A stretch of 64,000 nucleotides of DNA from Myxococcales bacterium (GTDB lineage: Bacteria; Myxococcota_A; Polyangia; Polyangiales; Polyangiaceae). A model generated the notes under the pieces. The model saw only the letters and a list, made by a program, of their open reading frames with translations, had not been told where the DNA came from and made no database searches. Below are positions 10,083 to 18,759 of the stretch, piece by piece. The translations under genes were made by a program, and so were the position numbers. The stretch lies in assembly GCA_016703425.1 (NCBI GenBank), contig JADJCA010000009.1, positions 496,001-560,000 on the forward strand, read 5' to 3'. Within the stretch, counting starts at the first letter, position 1. Every line of letters begins with the position of its first letter.

Positions 10083-10469
10083 ATGAAGCCCATGCGAATG
10101 CTCCTTGCTGCGACCGCGCTCCTCTTCACCTTCGGCACTGTCGCCGTCGCCAGCGCCCACGACGGGGGCTCCAAGGACAAGCCTTCTTTCCCGATGAAGG
10201 CCGATGAGTTCCAGAAGCGCATCGACACTCGCGTGAACAAGATGCGCGTGAAGCTATCGGAGCGTCTCGCCGAGAAGAACGTCGCCGCTGACAAGGCCAA
10301 GGAGATCCGCGATCGCTTCGAGGCTGGCGTCACCAAGGTGAACGCTGCGACCAAGCAGGCCGTTGCGGATGGCGTCGTCACACAAGACGAGGCGAAGGCG
10401 GTCCGCTCCGCCATGCACGAGATGCGCTCGCACCACGGTCGCAAGCACAAGGACCAAAAGAAGAGCTGA
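10083..10469 (+). CDS. Small secreted, charged helical protein
   Basis: The frame is open from 9897, but the ATG at 10083 gives a clean signal peptide (MKPMRMLLAATALLFTFGTVAVASA) and has AAGGA about 8 bases upstream. The mature part, about 100 residues, is Lys/Arg/Glu/Ala-rich and predicted helical (FQKRIDTRVNKMRVKLSER, AADKAKEIRDRFEAG), ending in a His/Lys cluster (HHGRKHKDQKKS). The charged helical form recalls periplasmic Spy/CpxP-like proteins in shape only; their LTxxQ motif is absent. A hairpin terminator follows the gene. Confidence 0.7.
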   Translation: MKPMRMLLAATALLFTFGTVAVASAHDGGSKDKPSFPMKADEFQKRIDTRVNKMRVKLSERLAEKNVAADKAKEIRDRFEAGVTKVNAATKQAVADGVVTQDEAKAVRSAMHEMRSHHGRKHKDQKKS

Positions 10470-10493
10470 ACGCTCGCAGCGCGCCCGCTGCAT

Positions 10494-10532
10494 GTCGCCC
10501 GCCCTTCCCTTTTGCTCGGGACGGCGGGCGAC
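10494..10532 (+). terminator. GC-rich hairpin downstream of the small secreted protein gene
   Basis: GTCGCCCGCC (10494-10503) and GGCGGGCGAC (10523-10532) are perfect 10-bp inverted arms around a 19-base loop, 25 bp after the stop codon, followed by CGCCTTTCT. The T-run is poor, but strength and position fit a terminator that insulates the following MFS gene. Confidence 0.6.
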
Positions 10533-10600
10533 CGCCTTTCTGGCGCGTCGCGCGCGCCGATAGTCCCCCGCCCGCTGGCGAGTTGCGGTAGACGAATCCG

Positions 10601-11863
10601 ATGGGTGAGGCTGCAGTGAAGGAGCGAGCGCCGGATGAGCGCTCCGTGCTCTTCCTCGTAGCGGCCGTTCAGTTCGTCAACATCTGCGACTTCATGATCC
10701 TCGCGCCCCTTGGGCCGCAGCTCGCGCGGACCATCGGCATGGCCGAGTCGCACCTCGCCGACGCGACGGCGGCTTACACCTTCGCCGCCGGCATCGCCGG
10801 GTTCTTTGGCTCGATGTTCCTGGACCGCTTCGGGCGCCGCGCGGCCCTGACGGTCGCCATGATCGGCCTCTCCTTGGGCACCGCCGCCGGCGGCCTCGCC
10901 ACGAGCATGACGACGTTGGTCCTCGCCCGCATGTTGGCCGGCGCCTTCGGCGGACCCGCGACGTCGATCTCGCTCGCCATCATTGCCGATGTCGTGCCGC
11001 AGGAGCGACGCGGGAAGGCCTTTGGCGCGGTCATGGGCGCCTTCGCGGCAGCGTCGGTGCTCGGTGTCCCGCTGGGCATTGCACTCTCCGAGATGGGCAC
11101 GTGGAAGACGCCGCTCTATGCCATCGCGGCTACGGGCCTCGTCCTCACGGCCATCGTGCGGGCGCGCCTGCCCCCGCTCCGGGGCCACTTGCTCGGGCAC
11201 AAGGCGCCCGAGCGCATGCGCTTTCCCGTCGAGCTCTTGCGCCGCGACGTGGTCCTGGCTTCCTACGCCATGACGGCGACGGTCAACATGGGCGCATTCA
11301 TTCTCATCCCGAACATCTCGACCTACGTCCAGAACAACTTGGGCCTGGCCACGGCGCAGCTCAAATACATGTACTTCGCAGGTGGCATCGTGAGCTTCTT
11401 CACGACGCGCGCCGCCGGAAAGCTCGTCGATCGCTTCGGCGCCGTGGGCGTTGGCACCGTGGGGACGGTCATCCAAGCGGCTGTCATCTACGCGGGCTTC
11501 GCCACCACCGCCACGCTCCCGTGGAGCACACATTTCCTCGGCAGCATGTACGGCGTCTTCATGTCGTTCATGTTTGCGAACGGGGTGAGAAACGTCGCGT
11601 ACCAGGCGCTCACCTCGCGCGTTCCCCGGCCGACGGAGCGGGCTAGCTTCATGTCGCTGCAATCGACCGTTCAGCACCTCGCGGCGGGCCTTGGCGCAAG
11701 CCTATCGGCGCGCATCATGTCGACGTCGCTGGACCGCAAGCTCGTCGGCTTCGATGTCGTAGCCTACGTCGCCGTCGTCTTCGCGCTCACCCTTCCTCTC
11801 CTCTTGCGTCTCGTGGAGCAACGGCTCCGTGGCGCCGATCCCTTCCCGACACCGGCGCGCTAG
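10601..11863 (+). CDS. MFS transporter (AraJ/drug-efflux-like)
   Basis: The 420-residue protein has about 12 transmembrane helices. The loop 2-3 signature is clear in GSMFLDRFGRRAALT, matching the MFS G-x-x-x-D-R-x-G-R-R consensus, and the second half has AGKLVDRFGAVGVG. Helix 4 carries LARMLAGAFGGP, and IADVVPQERRGKAFG matches the loop 4-5 motif common in sugar-efflux/AraJ-type exporters. It starts at ATG 10601 after an apparent terminator and is followed 23 bp later by the hydroxylase gene, so the two may be cotranscribed. Substrate unknown. Confidence 0.85.
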   Translation: MGEAAVKERAPDERSVLFLVAAVQFVNICDFMILAPLGPQLARTIGMAESHLADATAAYTFAAGIAGFFGSMFLDRFGRRAALTVAMIGLSLGTAAGGLATSMTTLVLARMLAGAFGGPATSISLAIIADVVPQERRGKAFGAVMGAFAAASVLGVPLGIALSEMGTWKTPLYAIAATGLVLTAIVRARLPPLRGHLLGHKAPERMRFPVELLRRDVVLASYAMTATVNMGAFILIPNISTYVQNNLGLATAQLKYMYFAGGIVSFFTTRAAGKLVDRFGAVGVGTVGTVIQAAVIYAGFATTATLPWSTHFLGSMYGVFMSFMFANGVRNVAYQALTSRVPRPTERASFMSLQSTVQHLAAGLGASLSARIMSTSLDRKLVGFDVVAYVAVVFALTLPLLLRLVEQRLRGADPFPTPAR

Positions 11864-11886
11864 CGCCGCCCTTCGCCGCGTGCCCC

Positions 11887-12642
11887 ATGACGCTTGCCCT
11901 TCCCACCGTCTTCACCATCGGCTCGACGCTCTTCTTCCTGGTCCTTGAGCGCGTGCGCCCGGGGCGTGCGCTGCCTCACGTCCCGGGCTGGTACGCGCGC
12001 GCGCTCCTTTTGAATGGCGCTCAACTCGTCATCACGCTGGGGCTCAACCGCGTGTGGAACACGTGGCTCGGCGGCCCCTCGCTTGCTGGCCTCGCTCGGC
12101 TCGGCTCGCCGGCCGCCGAGGGGGCGCTCGCTTGGCTCGTCGGGACCTTCTTCTTCTATTTCTGGCACCGCCTGCGGCACCGCAACGGCTTCTGGCGCAT
12201 CTTTCACCAGGTGCATCACTCGCCGGCGCGCATCGAGGTCGCCACGTCGTTCTACAAGCACCCCGTCGAGATCTTCAGCGACTCGGTCCTCGGCGCCCTC
12301 GTCTTGTATCCGCTCTGCGGCGTGTCGCTCGAGGGCGCGTTCTGGAACAACTTCTTCGCGGCCACGGGCGAGTACTTCTACCACGCCAACTTCAAGGCAC
12401 CCCGTTGGCTCAAGTACTTCATCCAGACGCCTGAGCTTCACTCGATTCATCATCAACTCGACGTTCACCGGTACAACTTCGCCGATCTCCCGCTTTGGGA
12501 TCGGCTCTTCGGCACCTACAAAGACGCCGACGCCTTCGCGCCCGCTTGCGGCTTTCCGCGAAACAATGAGCGGTTCTTGGGCGACATGTTGCGCTTTCAA
12601 GATGTCTACGATCGCGGCGCTGACACCGCGCAGCGTCAATAG
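11887..12642 (+). CDS. Sterol desaturase / fatty acid hydroxylase family membrane enzyme
   Basis: The 251-residue protein has an N-terminal membrane region and the three-part His motif of the diiron hydroxylase superfamily: HRLRHRNGFWRIFHQVHH (HxxxH and HxxHH), then FYKHP and EYFYHANF, and finally HSIHHQLDVH near the C-terminus. Family members use a nonhaem diiron centre and O2 to hydroxylate or desaturate lipids such as sterols, fatty acids, carotenoids or sphingoid bases at the membrane. Which lipid is used here cannot be told. It follows the MFS gene by 23 bp and overlaps the convergent aldolase-like gene by 7 bp at their 3' ends. Confidence 0.9.
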   Translation: MTLALPTVFTIGSTLFFLVLERVRPGRALPHVPGWYARALLLNGAQLVITLGLNRVWNTWLGGPSLAGLARLGSPAAEGALAWLVGTFFFYFWHRLRHRNGFWRIFHQVHHSPARIEVATSFYKHPVEIFSDSVLGALVLYPLCGVSLEGAFWNNFFAATGEYFYHANFKAPRWLKYFIQTPELHSIHHQLDVHRYNFADLPLWDRLFGTYKDADAFAPACGFPRNNERFLGDMLRFQDVYDRGADTAQRQ

Positions 12643-13757
12643 AAGCCGCCGCGCGCGTCGATGGGCCACAGGTCGACGACGCGACCGGCGCGAACGACCA
12701 CGAACCAATCGTGAAGGTTCACCGTCGGGTCGACGTGTCCGGGCACGAGGCGGAGCTTCGCGCCGAGCGGTGGCGCGGCGCCATCGCCGTCGCGCACAAG
12801 GATCGCGTGCTCATCGTTGACGGCGTGCGCGCGGAACCCGGGCAAGATCGGCTGCGCCGGGCCGCAGTCGGTCGACTGCGCCTTCGTGCCGACGTCGAGC
12901 GTGACGCGATCGCCGCGCACGCTCATCACGGTGGACCAGATGTGCAGCGCCGAGGCGAAGCTCGGTGTCGCCGAGTCGGCAACGTTCTTGGCGTAGTCGA
13001 CGTCCATCAGAGCGTAGGAGCCCGGCTGAAGCTCGTCGTAGACACCGCTGGCCGATTCGTAGGGGAAGCTCCCGGTCCCGCCGCCCGTCACGATCTCGCA
13101 CGGGAGCCCGGCAGCCGCGAGGGCGGCCCGCGCGAGCCTCGCCTTCTCGATGGCGACGGCGGTGGCGGCACGGCGCCCCTCCGGTGTTCGTACGTGTTGC
13201 GCCGAGCCTAGATACGCGTGAAGGCCACGGAGCGAGAGCCGTTCGGCCTCATGGACGAGGCCCGCGAGACGAACGACCTCATCGGAGGTCTCCAGGCCGG
13301 CGCGCCGTTGGCCCACGTCGAGCTCGATGTAAACGTCGAGGCGAGCGCCCTCCGCGTGACACGCGTCACGCCAAGCGAAGACGTTGCTCGCGTCGTCGAC
13401 GACGATGCCGAGGCGCGCCGCTGGGTGCGAAGCGGCGAGGGCGGCCAAGCGCGCTTGTTTTGCTCTTCCGACCACCTCGTTCGTGACAAGGACGTCGGCA
13501 CATCCGGCCGTCACGAACGGCTCCGCCTCGCCAACCTTCTGGGCGCAAAGGCCGACGGCGCCCCGCGCGAGCTGCAACTTGGCGAGGGCGACGCACTTGT
13601 GGCTCTTCGCGTGGGGTCGCAAGCGCACGCCGGCGGCGCGCGCGTAGGCGGCCATCCCGTCGAGGTTCCCCAGCAGTACGTCGAGATCGATCACGAGGGC
13701 CGGCGTGTCGACGTCCTCGACCGAGTCACCGACGCGGGCCGGAATCCAGGGTTCCAT
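12636..13757 (-). CDS. D-threonine aldolase / D-serine dehydratase-like PLP enzyme
   Basis: The 373-residue protein opens with DTPALVIDLDVLLGNLDGMA and RPHAKSHKC, the alanine-racemase-type barrel start in which the first Lys (Lys51) is the expected PLP-binding residue. TGGGTGSFP gives the phosphate-binding loop and PGSYALMDVDY begins the C-terminal metal domain. Near the C-terminus the metal site reads VPGHVDPTVNLHDW. In this family His-x-Asp is typical of D-threonine aldolases and His-x-Cys of D-serine dehydratases, so His-Val-Asp favours a metal-dependent D-threonine-aldolase-type lyase. That substrate call is inference from the one site. Confidence 0.85.
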   Translation of the reverse strand: MEPWIPARVGDSVEDVDTPALVIDLDVLLGNLDGMAAYARAAGVRLRPHAKSHKCVALAKLQLARGAVGLCAQKVGEAEPFVTAGCADVLVTNEVVGRAKQARLAALAASHPAARLGIVVDDASNVFAWRDACHAEGARLDVYIELDVGQRRAGLETSDEVVRLAGLVHEAERLSLRGLHAYLGSAQHVRTPEGRRAATAVAIEKARLARAALAAAGLPCEIVTGGGTGSFPYESASGVYDELQPGSYALMDVDYAKNVADSATPSFASALHIWSTVMSVRGDRVTLDVGTKAQSTDCGPAQPILPGFRAHAVNDEHAILVRDGDGAAPPLGAKLRLVPGHVDPTVNLHDWFVVVRAGRVVDLWPIDARGGFY

Positions 13758-13898
13758 GCGCGCCCAGAGTAGCGGTGCCCGAGCGGTTCAGCGACCTCAA
13801 CGCCGCGAGGCACAGGCTGGCACGGCAGAAGCGCACGGGACGGGAAGCGCCGCCCGTTCTGCACCCGCCTTTCTGATACCCGGCGGGGACGGCGACCT

Positions 13899-13914
13899 TG
13901 GCACGCGTGGTGCT
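13899..13914 (+). promoter_or_regulatory. Candidate sigma54 (-24/-12) promoter
   Basis: TGGCACG-CGTG-GTGCT matches the sigma54 consensus TGGCACG-N4-TTGCW with GG and GC at exact spacing and one mismatch in the -12 box. Transcription would begin near 13925, only two bases before the ATG at 13927, so a nearly leaderless message is implied. That makes the call less certain than the one at 21101. Confidence 0.35.
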
Positions 13915-13926
13915 AGGGTCCCGCCC

Positions 13927-14538
13927 ATGCGCGCCGCGTTCTTGCTTCTCGCGTCGGTGACGGCCTGTGGCGGAGTGGTCGACCTCGACCTAGGCACGCG
14001 GGCCACCTCCCGTGACGGCGGGCCATCGGTCGTCGGGCGGGACGCCACGCCCTCAAGCAGCGTCGCCGCCGCCACGCCCCCGCCGCCCGTCAACGAGGAC
14101 ACGGTGCGCGTCGTTCCGAGCGACAGCCATTTCTTGATCCTCGAGCGATCGGTCCTCGGCGCCCTCAGCTCCCCGAACGACCACTGCGCGCCCGGCACGG
14201 CGGAATACACGCTCAGCGTGAAGAGTCGGCGCCTCCTGGCGCGGCGATGCTTCCCGAGCGCATCGGGCCCTCGCGAAATGGTGACGACCGAACTCATCCT
14301 CGACGCCACCTCCGAGCTCGTGCGCGTGCGCGCCGTGCTCGCCGACCTCCAAGAGCAGAAGCGTCCCGGCGAGTGCACCAAGACCGGGACGATGCGAACG
14401 CTCAGCGTCGCCACGCCGCGCGGGACGAACTACTTCAGCGACGCCGACTACGACTGCGTGCAGGGCGGGCCCTATCGGTACGTCGAGAGCCTCGAGCCGC
14501 TCGACGCGCTCTTCGTGGAGCTCCTGGACAGCCGCTGA
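13927..14538 (+). CDS. Putative small lipoprotein, unknown family
   Basis: The ATG at 13927 gives a 203-residue protein with a short lipoprotein signal ending SVTAC (Cys13). A Pro/Ala linker and a mixed alpha/beta region with four or five Cys follow (DHCAPG, RRCFPS, GECTKTG, DYDCVQG), which could form disulfides outside the cytoplasm. The frame is open upstream to 13705, but that part is Arg-rich with no membrane signal. No catalytic motif is seen and I do not recognise the family. It converges on tyrS. Confidence 0.7.
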   Translation: MRAAFLLLASVTACGGVVDLDLGTRATSRDGGPSVVGRDATPSSSVAAATPPPPVNEDTVRVVPSDSHFLILERSVLGALSSPNDHCAPGTAEYTLSVKSRRLLARRCFPSASGPREMVTTELILDATSELVRVRAVLADLQEQKRPGECTKTGTMRTLSVATPRGTNYFSDADYDCVQGGPYRYVESLEPLDALFVELLDSR

Positions 14539-14557
14539 AGGCCGCACACGCTGCGCG

Positions 14558-15760
14558 CTACTTCACCTGCAGCTTGAACCAGCGGCGCTTGCCGATCTGA
14601 ATGGTCTTGCCGCCAAGGTCCGTGAGGACGTCGTTCTCGCCTTCTCCGCGAATCGTCTCGCCCGCCACCGAGACCGCTCCCTGCCGCACGAGGCGACGCG
14701 CATCGCTGCGCGAGAGTGTCTTGTCGCACTGGGTGACCAAGTCGAGGACCGTGATCTGCGCCGGCACCAGGACCTCGGGCACGTCTTCCGGTGCCTTGCG
14801 CTTCGAGAAGGTCTCCTCGAACCAGTTGGCCTCTTGCGTGGCGACCTCGTCGCCGTGGTAACGGGCGACGACGCGTCCCGCGAGCTTCTTCTTGAGCACC
14901 GCCGGGTTCACGCTCCCGCTCTCGAGCTCCTTCGCGTAGTCGCGGATCTCGGCCATCGGATGATCGGTGTAGACCTCGAAGTACTGCACAATGAGCGCGT
15001 CGGGAATCTTCATCACCTTGCCGAACTTGTCGCGTGGCGTGTCGGCGAGGGCGATGTAGTTGCCTAGCGTCTTGCTCTGCTTCTCTTTGCCGTCGGTGCC
15101 CGGCGTGATCTTCGTCGTCATGACGATCTGCGGCTCTTGCCCGAAGCGCTCCTGGTAGAAGCGCCCCATGAGCTCGTTGAAGAGCTGATCGCTACCGACG
15201 ATGGTCAGGTCTGACTCGAGCATGAACGAGTCGTACCCCTGGAGCAGCGGGTAGAGCATCTCGTGCATGTAGATCTCTTGGTGCTCTCGGATGCGCTTCT
15301 GGAACATGTCGCGCTGCACGAGCTTCGCGTGCGTGACCATCGACAAGAGCGGAAAGAACTCGGCCACGCTCATCTTGTCGAACCAGTCGCCGTTGCGACG
15401 GACCTCGAAGACCGCCGGGTCCGTCAGGAGCACCTTGCCGACCTGCTCGATGAAGTGCTGCGCGTTCTGTTCGATCTCCTCCTTGAGCGGCACCTTGCGC
15501 GCCGCGCTCTTGCCGGTGGGATCGCCGATGCGCGTCGTGAAGTCGCCGATCAAGAACACGACCTTGTGCCCGTGCTCTTGGAAGTAGCGCATCATCCAAA
15601 GGTTGACGGCATGACCGATGTGGAGGAACGGCGCTGTCACGTCGACGCCGTATTTGATGCGGAGCGGCTTGCCCTTCGCGAGCTTCTTCTTGAGCTCGTC
15701 GAGCGAGAAGATTTCGTCGGTGGTGCGCGCGAGGACGTCGAGGTCGATGGGCTTGAGCAT
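14558..15760 (-). CDS. tyrS: Tyrosine--tRNA ligase
   Basis: The 400-residue enzyme starts at ATG 15760 (MLKPIDLDVL); the open frame before it is not conserved-looking. The class I signatures are HIGH (residues 47-50 in APFLHIGHAVNLW) and a KMSKS-type loop KEKQSKTLGNY. YGVDVTAP and GDFTTRIGDPTGKSA are characteristic of bacterial TyrRS of the KQSKT subtype. A C-terminal S4 RNA-binding domain is present (SRSDARRLVRQGAVSVAGE). It charges tRNA-Tyr in the cytoplasm. It lies 37 bp downstream of the ABC permease gene on the same strand and may share its transcript. Confidence 0.95.
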   Translation of the reverse strand: MLKPIDLDVLARTTDEIFSLDELKKKLAKGKPLRIKYGVDVTAPFLHIGHAVNLWMMRYFQEHGHKVVFLIGDFTTRIGDPTGKSAARKVPLKEEIEQNAQHFIEQVGKVLLTDPAVFEVRRNGDWFDKMSVAEFFPLLSMVTHAKLVQRDMFQKRIREHQEIYMHEMLYPLLQGYDSFMLESDLTIVGSDQLFNELMGRFYQERFGQEPQIVMTTKITPGTDGKEKQSKTLGNYIALADTPRDKFGKVMKIPDALIVQYFEVYTDHPMAEIRDYAKELESGSVNPAVLKKKLAGRVVARYHGDEVATQEANWFEETFSKRKAPEDVPEVLVPAQITVLDLVTQCDKTLSRSDARRLVRQGAVSVAGETIRGEGENDVLTDLGGKTIQIGKRRWFKLQVK

Positions 15761-15797
15761 CGGGCCGCTCAGTGTAGCCGAGGCGAAGCGGCAAGTG

Positions 15798-16610
15798 TCA
15801 CCGCGCGAGGCCACGCACGAGCTGTTTTTGCACGACAGAGAAGAGCAGCAAGACGGGCGCCGAGAGCACCACGTTGCCGGCCATGAGAACGTGCCAGCGA
15901 ACACCGCTTCCCTGTTCACGCAAGAGCGCGACGCCCAGCGGCAGTGTCCGCACGGCGTCGTCGGTCGTCATGACGAGGGGCCAGAAATAGTCGCTGTAGT
16001 GGAAGACGAAGCTCACGAGAAAGAGCGACGCGAGGGTGGGCGCCACCATGGGCCCCAAGATGCGGTAGACGATGACGAACTCGGAGGCGCCGTCGAGGCG
16101 CGCCGCTTCGACGATCTCGTCGGGCACCGAGAGGAGCGCCTGCCGAACGAGAAACGTCCCCAAGGCGCTCACGGCAAACGGCAAGACGAGCGCTCCCATC
16201 GTGTTGACGAGGCCAAGCTTCGCGAAAACGAGGTAGAGCGGCACGAAGGTCACCTGCGCCGGCACAAGGAGGCATGCGAGGACGAGGCCGAAGACAACGC
16301 GGCGGCCCCGCCACTCGAGCTTGGAGAGCGCGTAGCCGGCGGGCAATGCGAGGACGATCTGGAGCATCGCGATGAGCGTGGCCATGGCGACCGTGAGGAG
16401 CAGCGTTCGCCCCACGGGGAGCGTGGCGAAGAGCTCGCGGTAGGCGCCGAGCGTCGGATGCTCGGGCAGGATACCGTCGGGACGCGAAACGATGTCCTTG
16501 AGCGACTTGAGTGACGTGAGGACCATCCAGGCATACGGCCCTACCCACAAGAGCGCCGACAGCAGCGCGAGCGAGCCGAAGAAGGCGCGAGGCGCGCGTC
16601 GCGTCATCAT
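15798..16610 (-). CDS. ABC importer permease, MalG/UgpE type
   Basis: The 270-residue permease has six hydrophobic helices and the EAA loop that docks with the ATPase: EIVEAARLDGASEFVIVYRI followed by LGPMVAPTLASLF. The ATG at 16610 overlaps the stop of the upstream permease gene as ATGATGA, so the pair is translationally coupled. An alternative ATG is three bases later. It is the last gene of a four-gene importer, order ATPase, binding protein, MalF-type permease, MalG-type permease. The family serves carbohydrates and polyols, including glycerol-3-phosphate. Confidence 0.9.
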   Translation of the reverse strand: MMTRRAPRAFFGSLALLSALLWVGPYAWMVLTSLKSLKDIVSRPDGILPEHPTLGAYRELFATLPVGRTLLLTVAMATLIAMLQIVLALPAGYALSKLEWRGRRVVFGLVLACLLVPAQVTFVPLYLVFAKLGLVNTMGALVLPFAVSALGTFLVRQALLSVPDEIVEAARLDGASEFVIVYRILGPMVAPTLASLFLVSFVFHYSDYFWPLVMTTDDAVRTLPLGVALLREQGSGVRWHVLMAGNVVLSAPVLLLFSVVQKQLVRGLAR

Positions 16611-17476
16611 GCGCGCGCCCCCCGCTCGCGAAAGAGGCGAAGGTTGAGCCACGAGAGCGTCACCAGGAGGAGCAGGAACGCCGTCGCGAGGGCGCTGGCC
16701 TTGCCGACGCTGAGGTTCAGGAAGATCTGCTCGTAGATGGCGTAGACGAACAGCGTCGTCGCCTTCGCGGGCCCACCTTGCGTCATGATGCGAACCACGT
16801 CGAAGGCCTGGAACGAGGCTACGAGGCTCGTCGTCACCACGAAGGCTGCCGTCGGACGAAGCTCCGGCAAGATCACGAAACGAAAGCGGGCGAAAGGCCC
16901 CGCGCCATCGAGGGCTGCGGCCTCGGAGAGGGCCTTCGGGATCGCATCGAGGGCGCCAAGAAAGATGACCATGGCGTAGCCGGTCGTCTTCCAGACAGTG
17001 ACCATAGCCAGCGTCACGAGCGCGAGATCAGGATCGGTGAGGAACATGAGGCGGGGTAGGCCCACGCGGGCGAGGACGCGGGCGAGGAGCCCGGCGTCGG
17101 GATCGAGGAGCCACAACCACAAGAGCGCGACGGCCACCCAGCTGACGACGTAGGCGCTGAAAATGGCGCCGCGGGCCAGCGCGAACAAGACGCCGGGCCT
17201 CCGAAGCAGAAGCGCGAGCCCGAGCCCGAGGCTCGTTCCCACCGAGACGACGAGCGCGCTAAACGAGAGCGTCCGCAGGCCGATGCGCGCGAGCTCCGCG
17301 CCCAACAGCAGCTCACGGTAGTTCTCCCAGCCCACGAAGCGCGGTGGCGTCAACAGATCCCACTCGAAGAAGCTCAAGGCGGCCGACGCGAAGACCGGCG
17401 CGGCAAAGAAGAGCGAGAGAAACAGGGCCGTCGGTCCCGTAAGGACGAGCGGGTGGTGCGCCGCTTTGGGCCTCAT
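16607..17476 (-). CDS. ABC importer permease, MalF/UgpA type
   Basis: Starting at ATG 17476 the product is 289 residues with six transmembrane helices (GPTALFLSLFFAAPVFASAA is the first). The EAA motif reads ALSEAAALDGAGPFARFRFV, followed by ILPELRPT. The start overlaps the binding-protein stop as ATGA. The open frame extends upstream to 17629 inside the binding-protein gene, but that part is Arg/Pro-rich and not membrane-like. It pairs with the MalG-type permease that follows. Confidence 0.9.
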   Translation of the reverse strand: MRPKAAHHPLVLTGPTALFLSLFFAAPVFASAALSFFEWDLLTPPRFVGWENYRELLLGAELARIGLRTLSFSALVVSVGTSLGLGLALLLRRPGVLFALARGAIFSAYVVSWVAVALLWLWLLDPDAGLLARVLARVGLPRLMFLTDPDLALVTLAMVTVWKTTGYAMVIFLGALDAIPKALSEAAALDGAGPFARFRFVILPELRPTAAFVVTTSLVASFQAFDVVRIMTQGGPAKATTLFVYAIYEQIFLNLSVGKASALATAFLLLLVTLSWLNLRLFRERGARA

Positions 17477-18759
17477 GAGCCGCGCCTTTGCGTAGCCATG
17501 GCCTTGGCCGCGAGCGCGCGCGCTTCGGCGAAGACCTCGCGCGGCGAAAGGTTCCGAAGGACCGCATCCTCGAGGCGTGGGTCGACAATGTCGCGCTGCA
17601 CTCGGAAGAGCGCCGGCGACCAAGGCCAAGGCTCGACGTGCTCAAGCTGACGCACGGCCACTTCATCGTTGGGAAAGCGCGCGTAATAGCCCTCGGCGCG
17701 GAGCTTCTCGATGGCGGGCTCGGAGACAGGGATGTAGCCGGTGCGCGTCGCAAACTCCGCCGCGGCGTCGGCGCGGCACATGTAGGCGAGGAAGTCTGCC
17801 GCCGCCGCCTTCTTCTCCGCAGGCGCCGCCTTCATGATCACGAAGAACGTCCCGCCCGTCGGCACGGAGGGCCGCACGTGGAACGGCAGCGGAGCCGCCA
17901 CGACGCGAAACGACGCGTTGTCCTCCAGGTAACGAACGTACGCGGTGCTGGTCCAAAGGAGCGCGGCGCGGCCCGAGAGAAAATCCTGGTTCGCCGCCGA
18001 CCACGCGTTGTAGTCGCGGCCCGGCGGCGGCCGCATCACGCGGTCATCGTGAACGAGCCGCTGGAGGAATCGGAGGGCCTCTTCGCCAGCCTCACCGCCG
18101 AGCGTCAACGCACCGGCGCCGTCGACGAGGCGCCCGCCGACTTGCCCCATCATGGCCACCCAGAACCACCAGGAGACGGGGACCACGAAGCCCCAGCGCA
18201 CCGGTGAGCGCGTGGTGAGGCGCACCGCGGCGGCGCGCAGCTCGGTCCAGGTGCGAGGCGTCGCAACGCTCTCCCGTTCGAGGAGGTCCGCGTTGACGAA
18301 CATGATGGGCGTCGACCGGTTGAACGGCACGGCAACGCGAGCGCGGTCGCTTTGGTCGGCGTAGGCGCCCTCTTGCGCGAGCGCCTTCACCAAGCGCGTG
18401 GCGCGCAGCGCTGGGTACGCGTCAAGCGGCTCGAGCACGCCCGCGCGTTCGAGGTAGGGCACGACCTCGCCAACGACGTGCGTGAGCGGTGGCGCGGCAC
18501 CGGCCGCGAGCGCGGTCCGCACTTTCGCGAGCGCCTCGAAGTAGTCCCCCTGAAAGACCGCATCGATGAAGACGTCGCGCTGAGACGCGTGGTAGCGGCG
18601 CACGAGGTCCAAGAGCACCTCGCGGTTCTTGCCGCCGTACGCGAACCAGAAGGGAACGACGACGCGCCCTCTGGCTTCCTCCGGGAGCCGCGAGCACCCA
18701 AGTGACGCGGCAGCGCCCGCGAGGAGGACCGAACGGCGCGCGAGGCGGTTCGGGCTCAT
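17473..18759 (-). CDS. ABC importer substrate-binding lipoprotein, family 1 (UgpB-like)
   Basis: The 428-residue protein has a twin-arginine-like start (RLARRSVLLAGAAASLGC) that also ends in a lipobox, so it is probably a lipidated periplasmic protein. The mature part shows the family 1 pattern: a start VVVPFWFAYGGKNREVLLDL, then VFIDAVFQGDYFEALAKV, which lines up in style with UgpB-type glycerol-3-phosphate receptors, and later NADLLERESVATPRTWTEL and the C-terminal EFATRTGYIPV. These features support a sugar or polyol-phosphate ligand, but the exact ligand is inference. Its ATG overlaps the ATPase stop as ATGA. Confidence 0.88.
   Translation of the reverse strand: MSPNRLARRSVLLAGAAASLGCSRLPEEARGRVVVPFWFAYGGKNREVLLDLVRRYHASQRDVFIDAVFQGDYFEALAKVRTALAAGAAPPLTHVVGEVVPYLERAGVLEPLDAYPALRATRLVKALAQEGAYADQSDRARVAVPFNRSTPIMFVNADLLERESVATPRTWTELRAAAVRLTTRSPVRWGFVVPVSWWFWVAMMGQVGGRLVDGAGALTLGGEAGEEALRFLQRLVHDDRVMRPPPGRDYNAWSAANQDFLSGRAALLWTSTAYVRYLEDNASFRVVAAPLPFHVRPSVPTGGTFFVIMKAAPAEKKAAAADFLAYMCRADAAAEFATRTGYIPVSEPAIEKLRAEGYYARFPNDEVAVRQLEHVEPWPWSPALFRVQRDIVDPRLEDAVLRNLSPREVFAEARALAAKAMATQRRGS

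Noticed and set aside
8618..11677. Very long reverse-strand open frame (about 1019 codons)
   Set aside because: Only the last 415 codons form a membrane protein. The rest is antisense to a real MFS gene and is Arg/His-rich, as GC-rich shadows are.
13820..13840. TGGCACG near 13820 as a further sigma54 site
   Set aside because: The -12 box reads AAGCG instead of TTGCW; only the -24 half matches, so chance is likely.
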